Source of the DNA: Gemmatimonadota bacterium
Lineage (GTDB): Bacteria; Gemmatimonadota; Gemmatimonadetes; Gemmatimonadales; Gemmatimonadaceae
NCBI GenBank assembly: GCA_028287235.1
Contig: JAQBQB010000022.1
Span: forward strand, 62,001 to 126,000
Direction of reading: 5' to 3'
Length of the DNA stretch: 64,000 nucleotides
The notes under the pieces are model-generated. The model was given only the letters and a program-made list of their open reading frames with translations, was not told the DNA's origin and searched no databases. Shown piece after piece: positions 32,313 to 43,800 of the stretch; the stretch's first letter is position 1, and every line of letters begins with the position of its first letter. Made by a program: the position numbers and the translations under genes.

Positions 32313-34689
32313 GCCGATTCTGCTTCGGCCCCAACTCGTATTCCTTCGGCGGCTCGGCGCCCATGAGATTCTTGACGAAGTAGTCCCACCGCCGGCGGGT
32401 CATGTAATTCGCGTCCGGTCCGTAACCGTGCGGCTGGTTCGGCAGCATGAGCAGATCGAAATCCTTGTTCGCCTTGATCAGCGCATCGACCACGAGATAG
32501 GTGTTCACCGGCGGCACGTTGTTGTCCATCGTGCCGTGCGCCAGCAACAGCTTGCCCTTGAGGTTCTTGGCGAGCGTCTGATTGGCGTGCTGGTCATAGC
32601 TGGAATTCGGACCGCTCCCTTCTTCGAGTCCCTGATACCGCTCGCCCCAATCGTCCTCGTACACGCGGTTGTCGTGGTTGCCGGATTCAGAGATTCCTAC
32701 TTTAAAGAAGTCGGGATACCGGAACATCGCGTCGGCCGTGGCGAAGCCGCCGCCCGAGTGGCCGTAGATGCCGGCGCGATCGAGGTCGATCCACTTGTAG
32801 CGCGCCGCCAGCTCCTTCATGCCGGCCACCTGATCGGGCAGCGTGTTGTCGCCCATGTTGCCGTAGTAGGCGTCGTGGAACGATTTCGAGCGCCAAGGCG
32901 TGCCCATGCCGTCGAGCTCCACCACGACGAACCCGAGCTCGGCGAGCGCTTGACCGTCGCCGCGCGAGGCGTTGAACGAGCGTCCGCCCACCGATCCAGT
33001 TTGCGGTCCCGGATAGATATGGTTGACGATAGGGTACTTCTTGGTCGAGTCGAGGCTAGTGGGCACGTACATCAGTCCGTACAGATCCGTCTTGCCGTCG
33101 CGCGCCTTCACCGTGATCGGCACCGGCGCCTTCCAGCCTGACGCAACCAGCCGCGAGATGTCCGCCTTCTCGACGCTGACCACCAGCTTTCCGTTGGCGT
33201 CGCGCACCACCGACGTGGGCGGAACGTCGGGACGGGAATACGTGTCGCTGAAGAAACGTCCGGATGGCGAGAGCGAAACGTCGTGGTCCGCATCTTCGGG
33301 GGTCAACAGCGCCAGGCCCTTGCCGTCCATCCCGATTTTGTAGAAGTGCCGGAAGTACGGATCGCGTCCTCTCTCCTTGCCAACGCCCTGGAAGTAGAGC
33401 GTGCGATTCTTCTCGTCGATGCGCAGAAGCTGCGTGACATTCCCGTCGCCGGTCGTGATCTGGTGTTTCACCTTGCCGGTCGTGAGGTCGTAGAGGTAAA
33501 GCTGACCCCAGTTGTCCCGCTCCGAGAACCAGATCAATTCGTTCGACGCCGGCAGCACATGCCAGTTGACGCGGCCATTGCCCGACTCGAATTGCGTGGC
33601 GACTTTCTCCTCCATTACATCGCGCACCACGCCGGTGGCCGCATCGGCCAGGCGCATTTTTTCATCCTTGTGATCGCGTGACGTCGAGACGAACGCGAGG
33701 TGCGAGCCGTCTGGATACCACTCCACGTCGGACCACTCACCGCCGCGGCAAGCGATGTGATCGCACAGTGTGGAGCGATGCTGGTCGGCGCCCATCTGCA
33801 GGCGAATCATGCGCGGCGTGTCACCGCTCACGTCGATGATCACGCGATGGATGACCGGCACGATGCTGTCGCCGACCAACGGATACTTCTGTACCGTCAG
33901 CTTCGGATGTCCGAGCGCGGTCGGCACGAGATAGAGCTCGCCGACGCCGCGTTGATCCTGCTGGAAGGTCGCAATCTTCTTCGAGTCGGGCGACCAGATC
34001 AGGAGCGCGCGGTCGCTGCTCGTCCAACCGGCGTTGTCGGTGCCGTACCCGAAGTCCTTGATCCCGTCGGTGGTGAGCTGCACTTCGCGGCTCGTCGCCA
34101 CGTCGCGCATCCACAAATTCCAGTCGCGAATGAAGACGCCGTGCTTTCCGTCGGGCGACATCGTCTCCGGCGCACGCGCTGCGCCGCGTCCACCGCCCCG
34201 GCTGCCGCGGCCTCCGCGACCTCCGGCGCTCGCGCGCTCACGGTCGTCGACTGCCGCGTCGCAGCGGGTCGTCTCCACGTCGCAGGTCACCGATCGGCCG
34301 GCGATGCTCACGGTGATCATCCGCCCGTCCGGCGTATAGCCGGTCGTCGTGGTGCCCTGGCGCAGTGCCTCGGCGCTGGCGCCAAGTGCGGTAGTGACGG
34401 CCGACGTGAGACGCGGTTCGTCGAACACGCGCGTTCGGGTGGCCTTCGCGGGGTCGACGACGATCAGCTCAGAGCCGTTGGGAGCGACGTTTCTATACCA
34501 GAAGCGATCGTCGGGCAGCCACGTGGGCCGTACGGCGGTGCCGAACACGAGCGGCGTTGTGTTATAGCTCATGAATCGCTCGGCGCGCCCATAATCGGCG
34601 GCGGTGACCGTGCGCTGCTGCGCGGCGGCTGGTACAACGGGGGCGGCAACCGCCAAAGCGGTCGCGACATGGCGGAATCGCATGCTCAT
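32302..34689 (-). CDS. Secreted S9-family prolyl oligopeptidase (DPP IV-like)
   Basis: 795-aa enzyme. Signal peptide ends PAAA before Gln. An N-terminal beta-propeller (DPP IV N-like, about 60-520) is followed by an alpha/beta hydrolase domain with catalytic Ser in IYGHSGGGFATADA (about residue 642), Asp in LAHGTMDNNVPP (about 721) and His in LPNQPHGYG (about 752). It should cleave short peptides after Pro or Ala in the periplasm. Start taken at ATG 34689; the upstream frame to 34779 adds no signal sequence. A Gly/Arg-rich loop (about 165-186) is inserted in the propeller. Divergent from the M16 gene with 215 bases between. Confidence 0.92.
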   Translation of the reverse strand: MSMRFRHVATALAVAAPVVPAAAQQRTVTAADYGRAERFMSYNTTPLVFGTAVRPTWLPDDRFWYRNVAPNGSELIVVDPAKATRTRVFDEPRLTSAVTTALGASAEALRQGTTTTGYTPDGRMITVSIAGRSVTCDVETTRCDAAVDDRERASAGGRGGRGSRGGGRGAARAPETMSPDGKHGVFIRDWNLWMRDVATSREVQLTTDGIKDFGYGTDNAGWTSSDRALLIWSPDSKKIATFQQDQRGVGELYLVPTALGHPKLTVQKYPLVGDSIVPVIHRVIIDVSGDTPRMIRLQMGADQHRSTLCDHIACRGGEWSDVEWYPDGSHLAFVSTSRDHKDEKMRLADAATGVVRDVMEEKVATQFESGNGRVNWHVLPASNELIWFSERDNWGQLYLYDLTTGKVKHQITTGDGNVTQLLRIDEKNRTLYFQGVGKERGRDPYFRHFYKIGMDGKGLALLTPEDADHDVSLSPSGRFFSDTYSRPDVPPTSVVRDANGKLVVSVEKADISRLVASGWKAPVPITVKARDGKTDLYGLMYVPTSLDSTKKYPIVNHIYPGPQTGSVGGRSFNASRGDGQALAELGFVVVELDGMGTPWRSKSFHDAYYGNMGDNTLPDQVAGMKELAARYKWIDLDRAGIYGHSGGGFATADAMFRYPDFFKVGISESGNHDNRVYEDDWGERYQGLEEGSGPNSSYDQHANQTLAKNLKGKLLLAHGTMDNNVPPVNTYLVVDALIKANKDFDLLMLPNQPHGYGPDANYMTRRRWDYFVKNLMGAEPPKEYELGPKQNRLTP

Positions 34690-34904
34690 CCTCAGAGCGG
34701 GGTGAAGTACTGACGCTGAACTTGGCAAAGGGCGGTGTCGCGAGCAACCGGTGGCGCGAGAACCCTCAAATGCAAGCAAACTGAAAGGCGGAAGTTGGGA
34801 CGCGGGAAACGCGTGGGTCGTCCAAGGGTAGAAATATTGCCGCGCGACATGCGCGCTCTCATACTTGTGGGCTGGCCACGCCCGCCCTCCTCTCGTAGCC
34901 CATC

Positions 34905-37751
34905 ATGACGAACAGATTCCTTCCGATCGCGCTGTCGCTGTCGCTCGCCGTTCCCATGCTGGCGCAGAATGCGAAGCCAGCGGGCTCGGCGGCGATGCCG
35001 GCGCTGACGGCGCCGCTGCCGGTCGACCCCAAAGTGCGCATCGGTACGCTGCCGAACGGCATCCGCTACTACATCCGTCAGAACCCCAAGCCGGAAAAGC
35101 GAGCCGAGCTTCGGCTCGTCGTCAACGCCGGCTCCATTCTCGAGAACGACAGCCAGCTCGGCCTGGCCCACTTCGTCGAGCACACGGCTTTCAACGGCAC
35201 GACGCACTTCGAGAAGAACGACCTCGTGAAGTACCTCCAGTCGATCGGTGTGCGCTTCGGCGCCGACTTGAACGCTTCGACGGGCTTCGACGAGACGGTC
35301 TACATTCTTCCGATTCCAACCGACACGGCCCGCATCGTCGACCAGGCCTTCACGATTCTCGAAGACTGGGCACATGGCCAGACCTTCGACTCCACCGAAG
35401 TGACGAACGAGCGCGGCGTGGTGCGCGAAGAATGGCGCCTGGGCAAGGGCTCCGGCGACCGCATGCTGCATCAGTGGCTGCCCATCGCGCTCAAGGGCTC
35501 GCTCTACGCCGACCGGCTGCCCATCGGCAACGAGCCGAGCATCATGTCGGCGACGCCGGCGCGGCTGCGCTCGTTTTATAAGAACTGGTATCGCCCCGAC
35601 CTCCAGGCCGTGATCGCCGTCGGCGATTTCGACCCCGCCGCGATCGAGGTGCAGATCAAGAAGCATTTCGCCGGTATTCCCAAGTCGGTGAACGCGCCAA
35701 AGCGCATTGTCCTGGACGTGCCGGACAATAAAGAGCCGCTCATCGCGATCGCCACGGACAAGGAAGCGACGGGATCGGACATCGAGCTGATCTTCAAGCA
35801 GCACGCGGAAAAGACGAAAACCGTCGGCGACTACCGTCGCGACCTCATGGAGCGTCTCTACCTCGGCATGCTCAACAACCGCCTGGAAGAGATCTCGCAG
35901 AAGCCCGACGCGCCGTTCTTGGGTGCCGGTGCATCGAAAGGCAACTTCATCGGCCGCTCGACCGATGCGTTCACGCTCGCGGCGAACGTGAAAGACGGCG
36001 CGATCGAGCCCGGCCTCGCTGCGCTGCTCGTCGAGGCCAAGCGCGTCGACGAGTTCGGCTTCCTGCAGTCGGAGCTCGATCGCGAGAAGCAAAGCATGCT
36101 CCGCAGCTACGAGCGCGCCTACGCCGAACGCGACAAGTCGAACTCGTCGTCGTTCGTGCAGGAGTACATCAACAACTATCTGCACGAAGAAGCGATTCCT
36201 GGCATCGCGTACGAGTACAAGCTCGTGCAGCAGCTCGTGCCGACCATCGCGCTGACCGACGTCAACAAGCTGGCGAGCAACTGGATCACCGACGACAACC
36301 GGGTGATCCTGGCCGAGTCGCCGGAGAAGGAAGGCGTGAAGGTTCCGACGCGCGCCGAGCTCCTCGCCGTGTTCGACCAGGCGGCGAAGACGAAGGTCGT
36401 GGCGTATTCCGAAAACCTGTCTGGCGACGCGCTGCTCGACCGCGTACCGGCGCCCGGAAAGGTGGTGAGCTCGCGGACGATTCCCGCGGTCAACGTCACC
36501 GAATGGAAGCTGTCGAACGGCGTGCGCGTGCTCGTCAAGCCGACCGACTACAAGGCTGATGAAGTGCTGTTCAGCGCAACGAGCCCGGGCGGATCGTCGC
36601 TCGCGTCCAATGCGGACTACATGTCGGCGGGACTCGCATCACAGATCGTGGGGTTGAGCGGGCTCGGAAAGTTCAACGTCATCGACCTTCGCAAGAAGCT
36701 CACGGGCAAAGTGGCGTCGGCCGGCGCATCGATCGGCGAGACGAGCGAAGGCCTCAGCGGCCGCGCATCGCCGCAGGATCTCGAGACGATGTTCCAGCTC
36801 ATCTATCTCGACTTCACGGCCCCGCGGCTCGACACGTCGGCCTTCCAGGCATTCAAGAATCAAGTCGGTCCATTCCTGGCGAACCGCGGCGCCGATCCCG
36901 ATCAGGTGTTCTCCGACACCGTCTCCTGGACGATGTCGTCGCACGACTTCCGTGCACGCCCGATCAGCGCGGCAACCTTCGCCGAGGTGAATCCGGAGAA
37001 GGCGTTCGCCTTCTATAAGGATCGCTTCGCCGATGCGAGCGACTTCACCTTCGTGTTCGTTGGGAACGTCGACACGTTGGCGCTCAAGCCGCTCGTGGGG
37101 AAGTACCTCGGCTCGCTTCCTTCGACGGGGCGTAAGGAGACCTTCCGCGACAATGGCGGCGCTCCGCCGAAGGGCATCGTGGAGCGCGTGGTGCGAAAGG
37201 GCGTGGAGCCCAAAGCGAACACGATCATCGAGTTCACCGGAGCGTGCGCCTACACTCCCGAAAATCGTTTCGCGCTGCGTTCCATGGTCGAGCTCTTCCA
37301 GATCAAGCTCAACGAAACCCTTCGCGAGCAGCTCGGCGGCGCGTACAGTCCGAGCGCCGGTGGCGGTTGCAGCCGTCTCCCGCGTCCGGAGTACTCGATT
37401 CAGGTCCAGTTCAACTCGTCGCCGGAGAACGTAGACAAGCTGTCCAAGAGTGTGTTCGCGCTCATCGACTCGCTGAAGACCAACGGACCGAGCCAAGCCG
37501 ATGTGGACAAGGTGAAGGAGGAGATTCTCCGTGCCCACGAAGTTGAGGTGAAGCAGAACAACTACTGGGCGAGCAACATCCTGGCGCGCGACGCGGCCGG
37601 CGAGGACATTGCCGGATTGACGGCGGCGTACGACCAGATGATCAAGAATCTCACGCCCGCCCAGATCCAGGCGGCCGCGAAGAAATACTTTGACACCAAT
37701 AATTACGCGCGGTTCGTGCTGCTTCCGGAGAACGGAAAGACGACGCCGTAA
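34905..37751 (+). CDS. Secreted M16-family zinc metalloprotease (first copy)
   Basis: 948-aa pitrilysin/insulinase-type protease with a signal peptide ending PMLA before Gln. The inverted zinc motif HFVEH (HxxEH) is at about residues 87-91, and the third ligand Glu lies in NERGVVREEW near residue 168. Four M16 domains are expected by length; the second half (about 490-948) has the R/Y pair context GGAYSPSAGG. Predicted to degrade peptides in the periplasm. Followed by a strong terminator and then a close paralogue. Confidence 0.92.
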   Translation: MTNRFLPIALSLSLAVPMLAQNAKPAGSAAMPALTAPLPVDPKVRIGTLPNGIRYYIRQNPKPEKRAELRLVVNAGSILENDSQLGLAHFVEHTAFNGTTHFEKNDLVKYLQSIGVRFGADLNASTGFDETVYILPIPTDTARIVDQAFTILEDWAHGQTFDSTEVTNERGVVREEWRLGKGSGDRMLHQWLPIALKGSLYADRLPIGNEPSIMSATPARLRSFYKNWYRPDLQAVIAVGDFDPAAIEVQIKKHFAGIPKSVNAPKRIVLDVPDNKEPLIAIATDKEATGSDIELIFKQHAEKTKTVGDYRRDLMERLYLGMLNNRLEEISQKPDAPFLGAGASKGNFIGRSTDAFTLAANVKDGAIEPGLAALLVEAKRVDEFGFLQSELDREKQSMLRSYERAYAERDKSNSSSFVQEYINNYLHEEAIPGIAYEYKLVQQLVPTIALTDVNKLASNWITDDNRVILAESPEKEGVKVPTRAELLAVFDQAAKTKVVAYSENLSGDALLDRVPAPGKVVSSRTIPAVNVTEWKLSNGVRVLVKPTDYKADEVLFSATSPGGSSLASNADYMSAGLASQIVGLSGLGKFNVIDLRKKLTGKVASAGASIGETSEGLSGRASPQDLETMFQLIYLDFTAPRLDTSAFQAFKNQVGPFLANRGADPDQVFSDTVSWTMSSHDFRARPISAATFAEVNPEKAFAFYKDRFADASDFTFVFVGNVDTLALKPLVGKYLGSLPSTGRKETFRDNGGAPPKGIVERVVRKGVEPKANTIIEFTGACAYTPENRFALRSMVELFQIKLNETLREQLGGAYSPSAGGGCSRLPRPEYSIQVQFNSSPENVDKLSKSVFALIDSLKTNGPSQADVDKVKEEILRAHEVEVKQNNYWASNILARDAAGEDIAGLTAAYDQMIKNLTPAQIQAAAKKYFDTNNYARFVLLPENGKTTP

Positions 37752-37778
37752 GCCAACCTGGGGCGAGACGGTACAAGA

Positions 37779-37807
37779 AAGGGGCGCGAGGTCGCGCCCC
37801 CTTTTTT
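37779..37807 (+). terminator. Intrinsic terminator after the first M16 gene
   Basis: GGGGCGCG / CGCGCCCC stem (37781-37788 with 37793-37800), 4-base loop, then CTTTTTT at 37801-37807. A classic rho-independent terminator 28 bases after the stop codon. Confidence 0.88.
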
Positions 37808-37883
37808 GTCGCCCAAAAAGCAACCTTTGCATTCTGTCATTCAAGGTTGCACAGTAGGGAGTCTTCCCACTCAGGATGGCAGT

Positions 37884-40721
37884 ATGTCCAGGCGCTTCGC
37901 GATGCTCGCCGCCGGCCTCGTGTTGGCCGCGGCGCCCTCGCTTCCCGCGCAGCAGCAGGCGGGAGCGAAACAGCTCGATCCGGACGTTCAGCTCACCATC
38001 GACCCCAAGACACGGACCGGGGTGCTCCCGAACGGCCTGCATTACTACGTGCGGGCGAACACGTATCCCGCCAAGCGCGCCGAGTTGCGGCTGGCGGTGA
38101 ACGCTGGCTCGATCCTCGAGGACGACGACCAGCGCGGAATGGCCCACGTGATCGAGCACATGGGCTTCAACGGGACGACGCACTTCAAGAAGAACGAGCT
38201 CGTCAGCTACCTGCAATCAATTGGCGTTCGCTTCGGCGCCGACTTGAACGCGTACACGAGCTTCGACGAAACCGTGTACATGCTCCAAGTTCCGACCGAC
38301 ACCGCGCGCATTCTGGAGCAAGGAATAACCGTGCTCGAGGATTGGGCCCACGGCCAGCTCTTCGATTCCACCGAGGTGGCGAACGAGCGCGGCGTTGTCG
38401 TCGAGGAATGGCGGATGGGGAAGGGCGCCGGCGACCGAATGCGCCAACAATACTGGCCAGTGATGTTCCGCGGATCGAAGTACGCCGACCGGTGGATCAT
38501 TGGTACGCAGGAGAGCATCATGTCGTCGACGCCGGCGTTGCTCCGCCGCTACTATGACGACTGGTACCGCCCGGACATGATGGCGGTGGTCGCGGTCGGC
38601 GATTTCGATGCGGCCCAGGTGGAAGCGCTGATCAAGAAGCACTTCAGCGGCGTGAAAGCGGTCGCGAATCCGCGCAAGCGGACGCTCGCCGACGTACCGG
38701 CGAACAAGGCGCCGTTGGTGGCGATCACCACCGACAAGGAGGCGACGAACACCGTCGTGGAGTTGATGTTCAAGCTTCCGCGGTCCGAAACGCGAACCGT
38801 GGGCGACTACCGACGGCTGCTCGCGAGCCGGTTGTACAGCTCGATGCTCAACGGACGGTTCAGCGAGATGTCGCAGAAGCCCGATGCGCCGTTCGCCCAG
38901 GCGTTCGGCAACAAAGGCAACTTCGTCCGCGGTCTGGACATCTTCGAGGTGCTGGCGCTGGTCAAGGACGGTGGCGCGCAGCGTGGCGCCGACGCGTTGA
39001 TCACCGAGACGCGCCGAGTCGACCAGTTCGGCTTCCTGCAGTCAGAGCTCGATCGCGCCAAGCAGAACATGCTGCGGCAGTACGAGCGCGCGTACGCGGA
39101 GCGCGACAAGACGCCGTCGGCGCAGATCGTCAGCCAGTTCGTCGGAAACTTCCTGGCCGGCGAGGCGGTGCCGGGGATCGAGGCGGAGTATCAGCTCGTG
39201 CAGCAGCTTCTACCTACGATCTCGCTACCGGAAGTGAACACGCTGGCGAGCAGCTGGATCACCGACGAAAACCGCATCGTCCTCGTCGAAGGCCCGCAGA
39301 AAGACGGCGTCACGACGCCCACCCAGACCGAGATGCTGGCCGTAATCGACCGTGCATCGAAGGCGCCGGTCACGCCGTACACCGAGACCGTCGCGGCGGG
39401 CGCGTTGGTCGCGAAGCTCCCCGCGCCGGGTAAGATCGCGAGCGCAAAGACGCTCAATGGCGGAATCACCGAATGGAGGCTGTCCAACGGCGCGCGCGTG
39501 CTCATCAAGCCGACGGACTTCAAGGCGGACGAGGTTCGCTTCGGCGCCTATAGCCCCGGCGGATCGTCGCTCGTCTCGGACGCCGACTACATGTCGGCAG
39601 CGATGGCCGCGCAAATCGTGTTCACCAGCGGCCTGGCCTCGTTCAGTCGCATCGATCTTGGGAAGAAGTTGACGGGGAAGTCCGTGAGCCTGCAACCCAA
39701 CATCTCGGCGAATACGGAAGGATTGTCGGGCGCGGCGTCGCCGAAGGACATCGAGACGCTCATGCAGCTTGCGTATCTGCAGTTCACCGCGCCGCGCCTC
39801 GACACGTCGGCGGTCGTGGCGTTTCAGAACCAGTTCAACGCGATGCTTGCCAATCGCGGCGTCAGCCCCGAGGCCGCGTTCAGCGACACGTTCGCACTCA
39901 CGATGGCGTCGGGACACCCGCGCGCCCGTCCGCTGAGCGCGGCGACGTTCGCCGAGGTGAATCCGCAGAAGGCCTACCAGATCTTCCGCGACCGCTTCGC
40001 CGACGCGAGCGACTTCACCTTCGTCTTCGTCGGCAATGCCGATACGGTGGCGCTCAAGCCGCTGGCCGAGCAGTACCTCGCGTCGCTGCCGAGCACGCAT
40101 CGAAAAGAGACGTGGAAGGACGTCGGCATGCGCCCGCCCACGGGAGTCGTGGAAAAGGTCGTGCGCAAGGGAACGGAGCCCAAGTCGCTCACCTACGTCG
40201 CGTTCACCGGTCCGATCGACTTTACCGACCAGGCGCGATTCGACCTCCAGGCGCTCACCGAAGTCGTGCGAATCAAGATCATCGAGACACTGCGCGAGAA
40301 GATGAGCGGCACGTACTCGCCGAACATCAACTCGTCGAGCACCAAGATTCCACAGCCGCAGTACAACGTGACGGCGTTCTTCAGCTCGTCGCCGGAGAAC
40401 ATCGAGCCGTTGTCGCGCGCGCTGTTCTCGGTGATCGACACGCTGCAACGGAGTGGCCCGTCGCAGGTGGACGTCGACAAGGTGAAAGAGGAGCTGATTC
40501 GCTCGCACGAGGTGGAGCTGAAGCAGAACGCGTACTGGATGTCCTACATCCTGGCCAAGGACCAGAACGGCGAGGACGTGGCGGCCGCGCAGGCGAGCTA
40601 CGAGGCGATGATCAAGAAGCTCACGCGCGCGGACATTCAGCGGGCGGCGAGGCAGTTCGTCAACATGAAAAACTACGTGCGGGTGGTGTTGGTGCCGGAG
40701 GGGCCGAAGGCGACGCCGTAG
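37884..40721 (+). CDS. Secreted M16-family zinc metalloprotease (second copy)
   Basis: 945-aa paralogue of the preceding gene, alike along its whole length. Signal peptide ends SLPA before Gln. The zinc motif is HVIEH near residues 88-92, and the Glu ligand lies in NERGVVVEEW. The C-terminal half has GTYSPN in place of GAYSPS. Start taken at ATG 37884, since upstream codons run back into the terminator of the first copy. Probably separately transcribed because of that terminator. Substrate range may differ from the first copy. Confidence 0.92.
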   Translation: MSRRFAMLAAGLVLAAAPSLPAQQQAGAKQLDPDVQLTIDPKTRTGVLPNGLHYYVRANTYPAKRAELRLAVNAGSILEDDDQRGMAHVIEHMGFNGTTHFKKNELVSYLQSIGVRFGADLNAYTSFDETVYMLQVPTDTARILEQGITVLEDWAHGQLFDSTEVANERGVVVEEWRMGKGAGDRMRQQYWPVMFRGSKYADRWIIGTQESIMSSTPALLRRYYDDWYRPDMMAVVAVGDFDAAQVEALIKKHFSGVKAVANPRKRTLADVPANKAPLVAITTDKEATNTVVELMFKLPRSETRTVGDYRRLLASRLYSSMLNGRFSEMSQKPDAPFAQAFGNKGNFVRGLDIFEVLALVKDGGAQRGADALITETRRVDQFGFLQSELDRAKQNMLRQYERAYAERDKTPSAQIVSQFVGNFLAGEAVPGIEAEYQLVQQLLPTISLPEVNTLASSWITDENRIVLVEGPQKDGVTTPTQTEMLAVIDRASKAPVTPYTETVAAGALVAKLPAPGKIASAKTLNGGITEWRLSNGARVLIKPTDFKADEVRFGAYSPGGSSLVSDADYMSAAMAAQIVFTSGLASFSRIDLGKKLTGKSVSLQPNISANTEGLSGAASPKDIETLMQLAYLQFTAPRLDTSAVVAFQNQFNAMLANRGVSPEAAFSDTFALTMASGHPRARPLSAATFAEVNPQKAYQIFRDRFADASDFTFVFVGNADTVALKPLAEQYLASLPSTHRKETWKDVGMRPPTGVVEKVVRKGTEPKSLTYVAFTGPIDFTDQARFDLQALTEVVRIKIIETLREKMSGTYSPNINSSSTKIPQPQYNVTAFFSSSPENIEPLSRALFSVIDTLQRSGPSQVDVDKVKEELIRSHEVELKQNAYWMSYILAKDQNGEDVAAAQASYEAMIKKLTRADIQRAARQFVNMKNYVRVVLVPEGPKATP

Positions 40722-40840
40722 GGTGGGAGAAGAGGAAGACACGGAGTGATGGGGATGCCAGCGTTTTGCGTTTCGGTCGCGTAGCACGCAGAATAGCTTG
40801 AACGCCGTTCTGCTCCCCTACCGACGCCTTCGCCGAATCC

Positions 40841-43800
40841 ATGCTCATCATTCCGCGCCCCTTCCGACTCGCGGCGACGCTCCTCGCGCTTGCAACCGCC
40901 CTCCCCGCACAACGAGGGGGCGGTCCGCGCGATCCGATGCAGGAGGGGCTCCCGCTCAAGCCGACGCGCACGATGAGCTTCACCACGCGCGTGGGGCACT
41001 GGATGTCGGTCGACGTCAGCCCTGACGGCCAGACGCTCGTCTTCGACCTCCTCGGCGACATCTATACGATGCCGATCGGCGGCGGGGAGGCGACGGCGCT
41101 CACGCGCGGCATGGGCTTCGACGCGCAGCCGCGCTTCTCGCCCGACGGCAAGAAGATCGTCTACACGAGCGATCGCGACGGCGGCTACAACCTCTACACG
41201 CTGTCGCTCGACAAGAAGGATTCCGTTCAGCTCACGACGGGGAAAACCAACCGCTACTACTCGCCCACGTTCACGCCCGACGGGAAGTACGTCATCGCGA
41301 CACGCGGTACGCGGCTCTACATCTACGATGTCGAAGGCGGTACGGGTGAAGAGCTCGTGCGTCCCGATCCGAGCGCAGCACCGGCGGGCGGACGCGCCGG
41401 CGCAGGAACGGAAACGCTGCGCCAGCTCGGCGCCGCGTTCGGTGGAGATCCTCGCTACGTATGGTTCGCGCAGCGTCGCGGAAATTCGCTGTACAACACG
41501 CCGCTCTCCGACTACTCGCTCGCCGTGTACGATCGCGAGTCAGGGCAGACGAACGTGCGCGAGTCGCGTTGGGGTTCTGCCTTCCGTCCGGTGCTGTCGC
41601 CCGACGGCAAGTGGCTCGTCTATGGCACGCGCTACGTCAACGAGACGCGCCTTCGCATCCGCGACCTCCGCACCGGCGACGAGCACTGGCTCGTGTACCC
41701 GGTGCAACGCGACGATCAGGAGTCGGCGGCGTCGCTCGACGTCTATCCCGGCATGGCATTCACGCCCGACTCCAAGTCGCTGATCGCGACGTGGGACGGC
41801 AAGCTGTGGCGCGTTCCGATCCCCACCGGCAAACCGGTCGAGATTCCGTTCGAGGCCGACGTCGTGCAGCCGCTCGGACCCGCGGTTCGGTTCGAGTATC
41901 CGATTCCCGATTCGTCTACCTTCGTCATCAAGCAGATTCGCGACGCCGTGCCGTCGCCCGACGCGCGCAAGCTGGCGTTCGTCGCGCTCGACCGGCTGTA
42001 CGTGATGGACTATCCGAGCGGCACGCCCCGCCGCCTCACGACGTCGACCGGCGGCGAGTTCGAGCCGTCGTGGAGCCCCGACGGACAGTGGATCACCTAC
42101 TCCACGTGGAGCGGACCGGACGGGGGTCACGTGTACAAGGCGCACGCCGACGGTTCGGGCCAACCGCAGAAACTCACGACCGTCTCCGCCTACTGGCAGC
42201 ATCCGACGTTCTCGCCGAACGGGCAGCGCATCGTCGCGGTGCGTGGACCGGCGCGCGCGTTCAACCTGGCGTTGGCGCAGCCCACACCTGGCGGCGCCGA
42301 AGACGTGGTCTGGTTCCCCGCGTCGGGCGGCGACGCGATGTTCATCGCCGCCGCGGGAGGAATGGATCAGCCGCAGTTCTCGCGCGATACGACGCGGATC
42401 TACGGCTACTCCGGTGCGCGCGGCCTGTTCTCCATGCGCTGGGACGGCACCGACGTGCGCTCGCTCCTCCGTGTCGCCGAAGGCGGGGGACGTGCGGGCG
42501 GTGGTGGTGGCGGCGTCGTCGGCGCATGGATCTCGCCCGACGGCACGCAGGCGCTCGCGCAGGCGTCGTCGCTCGACCTCTATACGATGTCCATCCCCAT
42601 GCTCGGCGGCGCGGCGCCGCAGATCACACTGGGTGACGCGTCGAATTTTCCAAACCGGAAGCTGACTGACATCGGTGCGCAGTTTCCGGCGTGGTCGTCG
42701 GACGGCAAGCACATTCACTGGTCAATCGGCAACGCACACGTCGTGTACGATCTCGACCGCGCACGTGCGTTCGACGACTCGGTGCGCCGTGCCAATCGCA
42801 CGCCGGCACCCGCGGCGGGCGACTCCGCGGCGGTGGGAGGGCGCGGTGGCCGCGGCCGCGCGGCGGGACCGCAGTTTCGGCCGGCGGAAACCCGCATCCG
42901 CGTCACCGCCGAGCGGGACATCCCGAAGGGCGTGTCGGTGCTGCGTGGCGCGAAAGTGGTGACGATGAAGGGCAACGAAGTGATCGACAACGCCGACATC
43001 GTCGTGACGAACAACCGCATCACGGCGATCGGCAAACGCGGAAGCGTCGCGATTCCGAACGGTGCGCACACGATCGATGTTGCCGGCAAGACGATCATTC
43101 CGGGCTTCGTCGATACCCACGCGCATCTGCGGGTGGCGTCGAACATCCACCGCGACGTGCAGTGGAGCTACGCGGTGAATCTCGCGTACGGTGTCACGAC
43201 CGCGCGCGATCCGCAGACCGGCGCCACCGACGTGTTGTCGTACGAGGACGAAGCGCGCGCCGGCAACATTCTCGCGCCTCGCATCTACTCGACCGGCCCT
43301 GGCGTCTTCTCCTACTCCGGCGTGCGCGACCTCGAGTCCGCGCGGCGAGTGCTCCGGCGCTACAGCGACTACTACGGCACGCAGACAATCAAGGAGTACG
43401 AGACAGGCAATCGCGAAGTGCGGCAGTGGGTGATTCAAGCGGCGAACGAGCTGCACCTCATGCCGACCACCGAGGGCGGTCTCGACTACGCCATGAACAT
43501 CACCGAGGCGTTCGATGGCTACAGCGGCCACGAGCATACCATTCCCACGTACCCGCTGCAGTCCGACGTCATCAAGCTGCTCGTGGAGTCGGGAATCACC
43601 TACACCCCCACGCTGCTCGTTGCCTACGGCGGTCCGTGGTCGGAGAACTACTGGTACGAGCACGAGGACCTGTTCAACGAGGCGAAGCTGCGGCGCTTCA
43701 CGCCGTGGAACGATCTCGACGCGAAGATCTTCCGCCGCGGGGGCTCGAATAATCCGGCGCCAAACGGCGCGCAGGCGGGCTGGTTCGCCGACAATCAGTA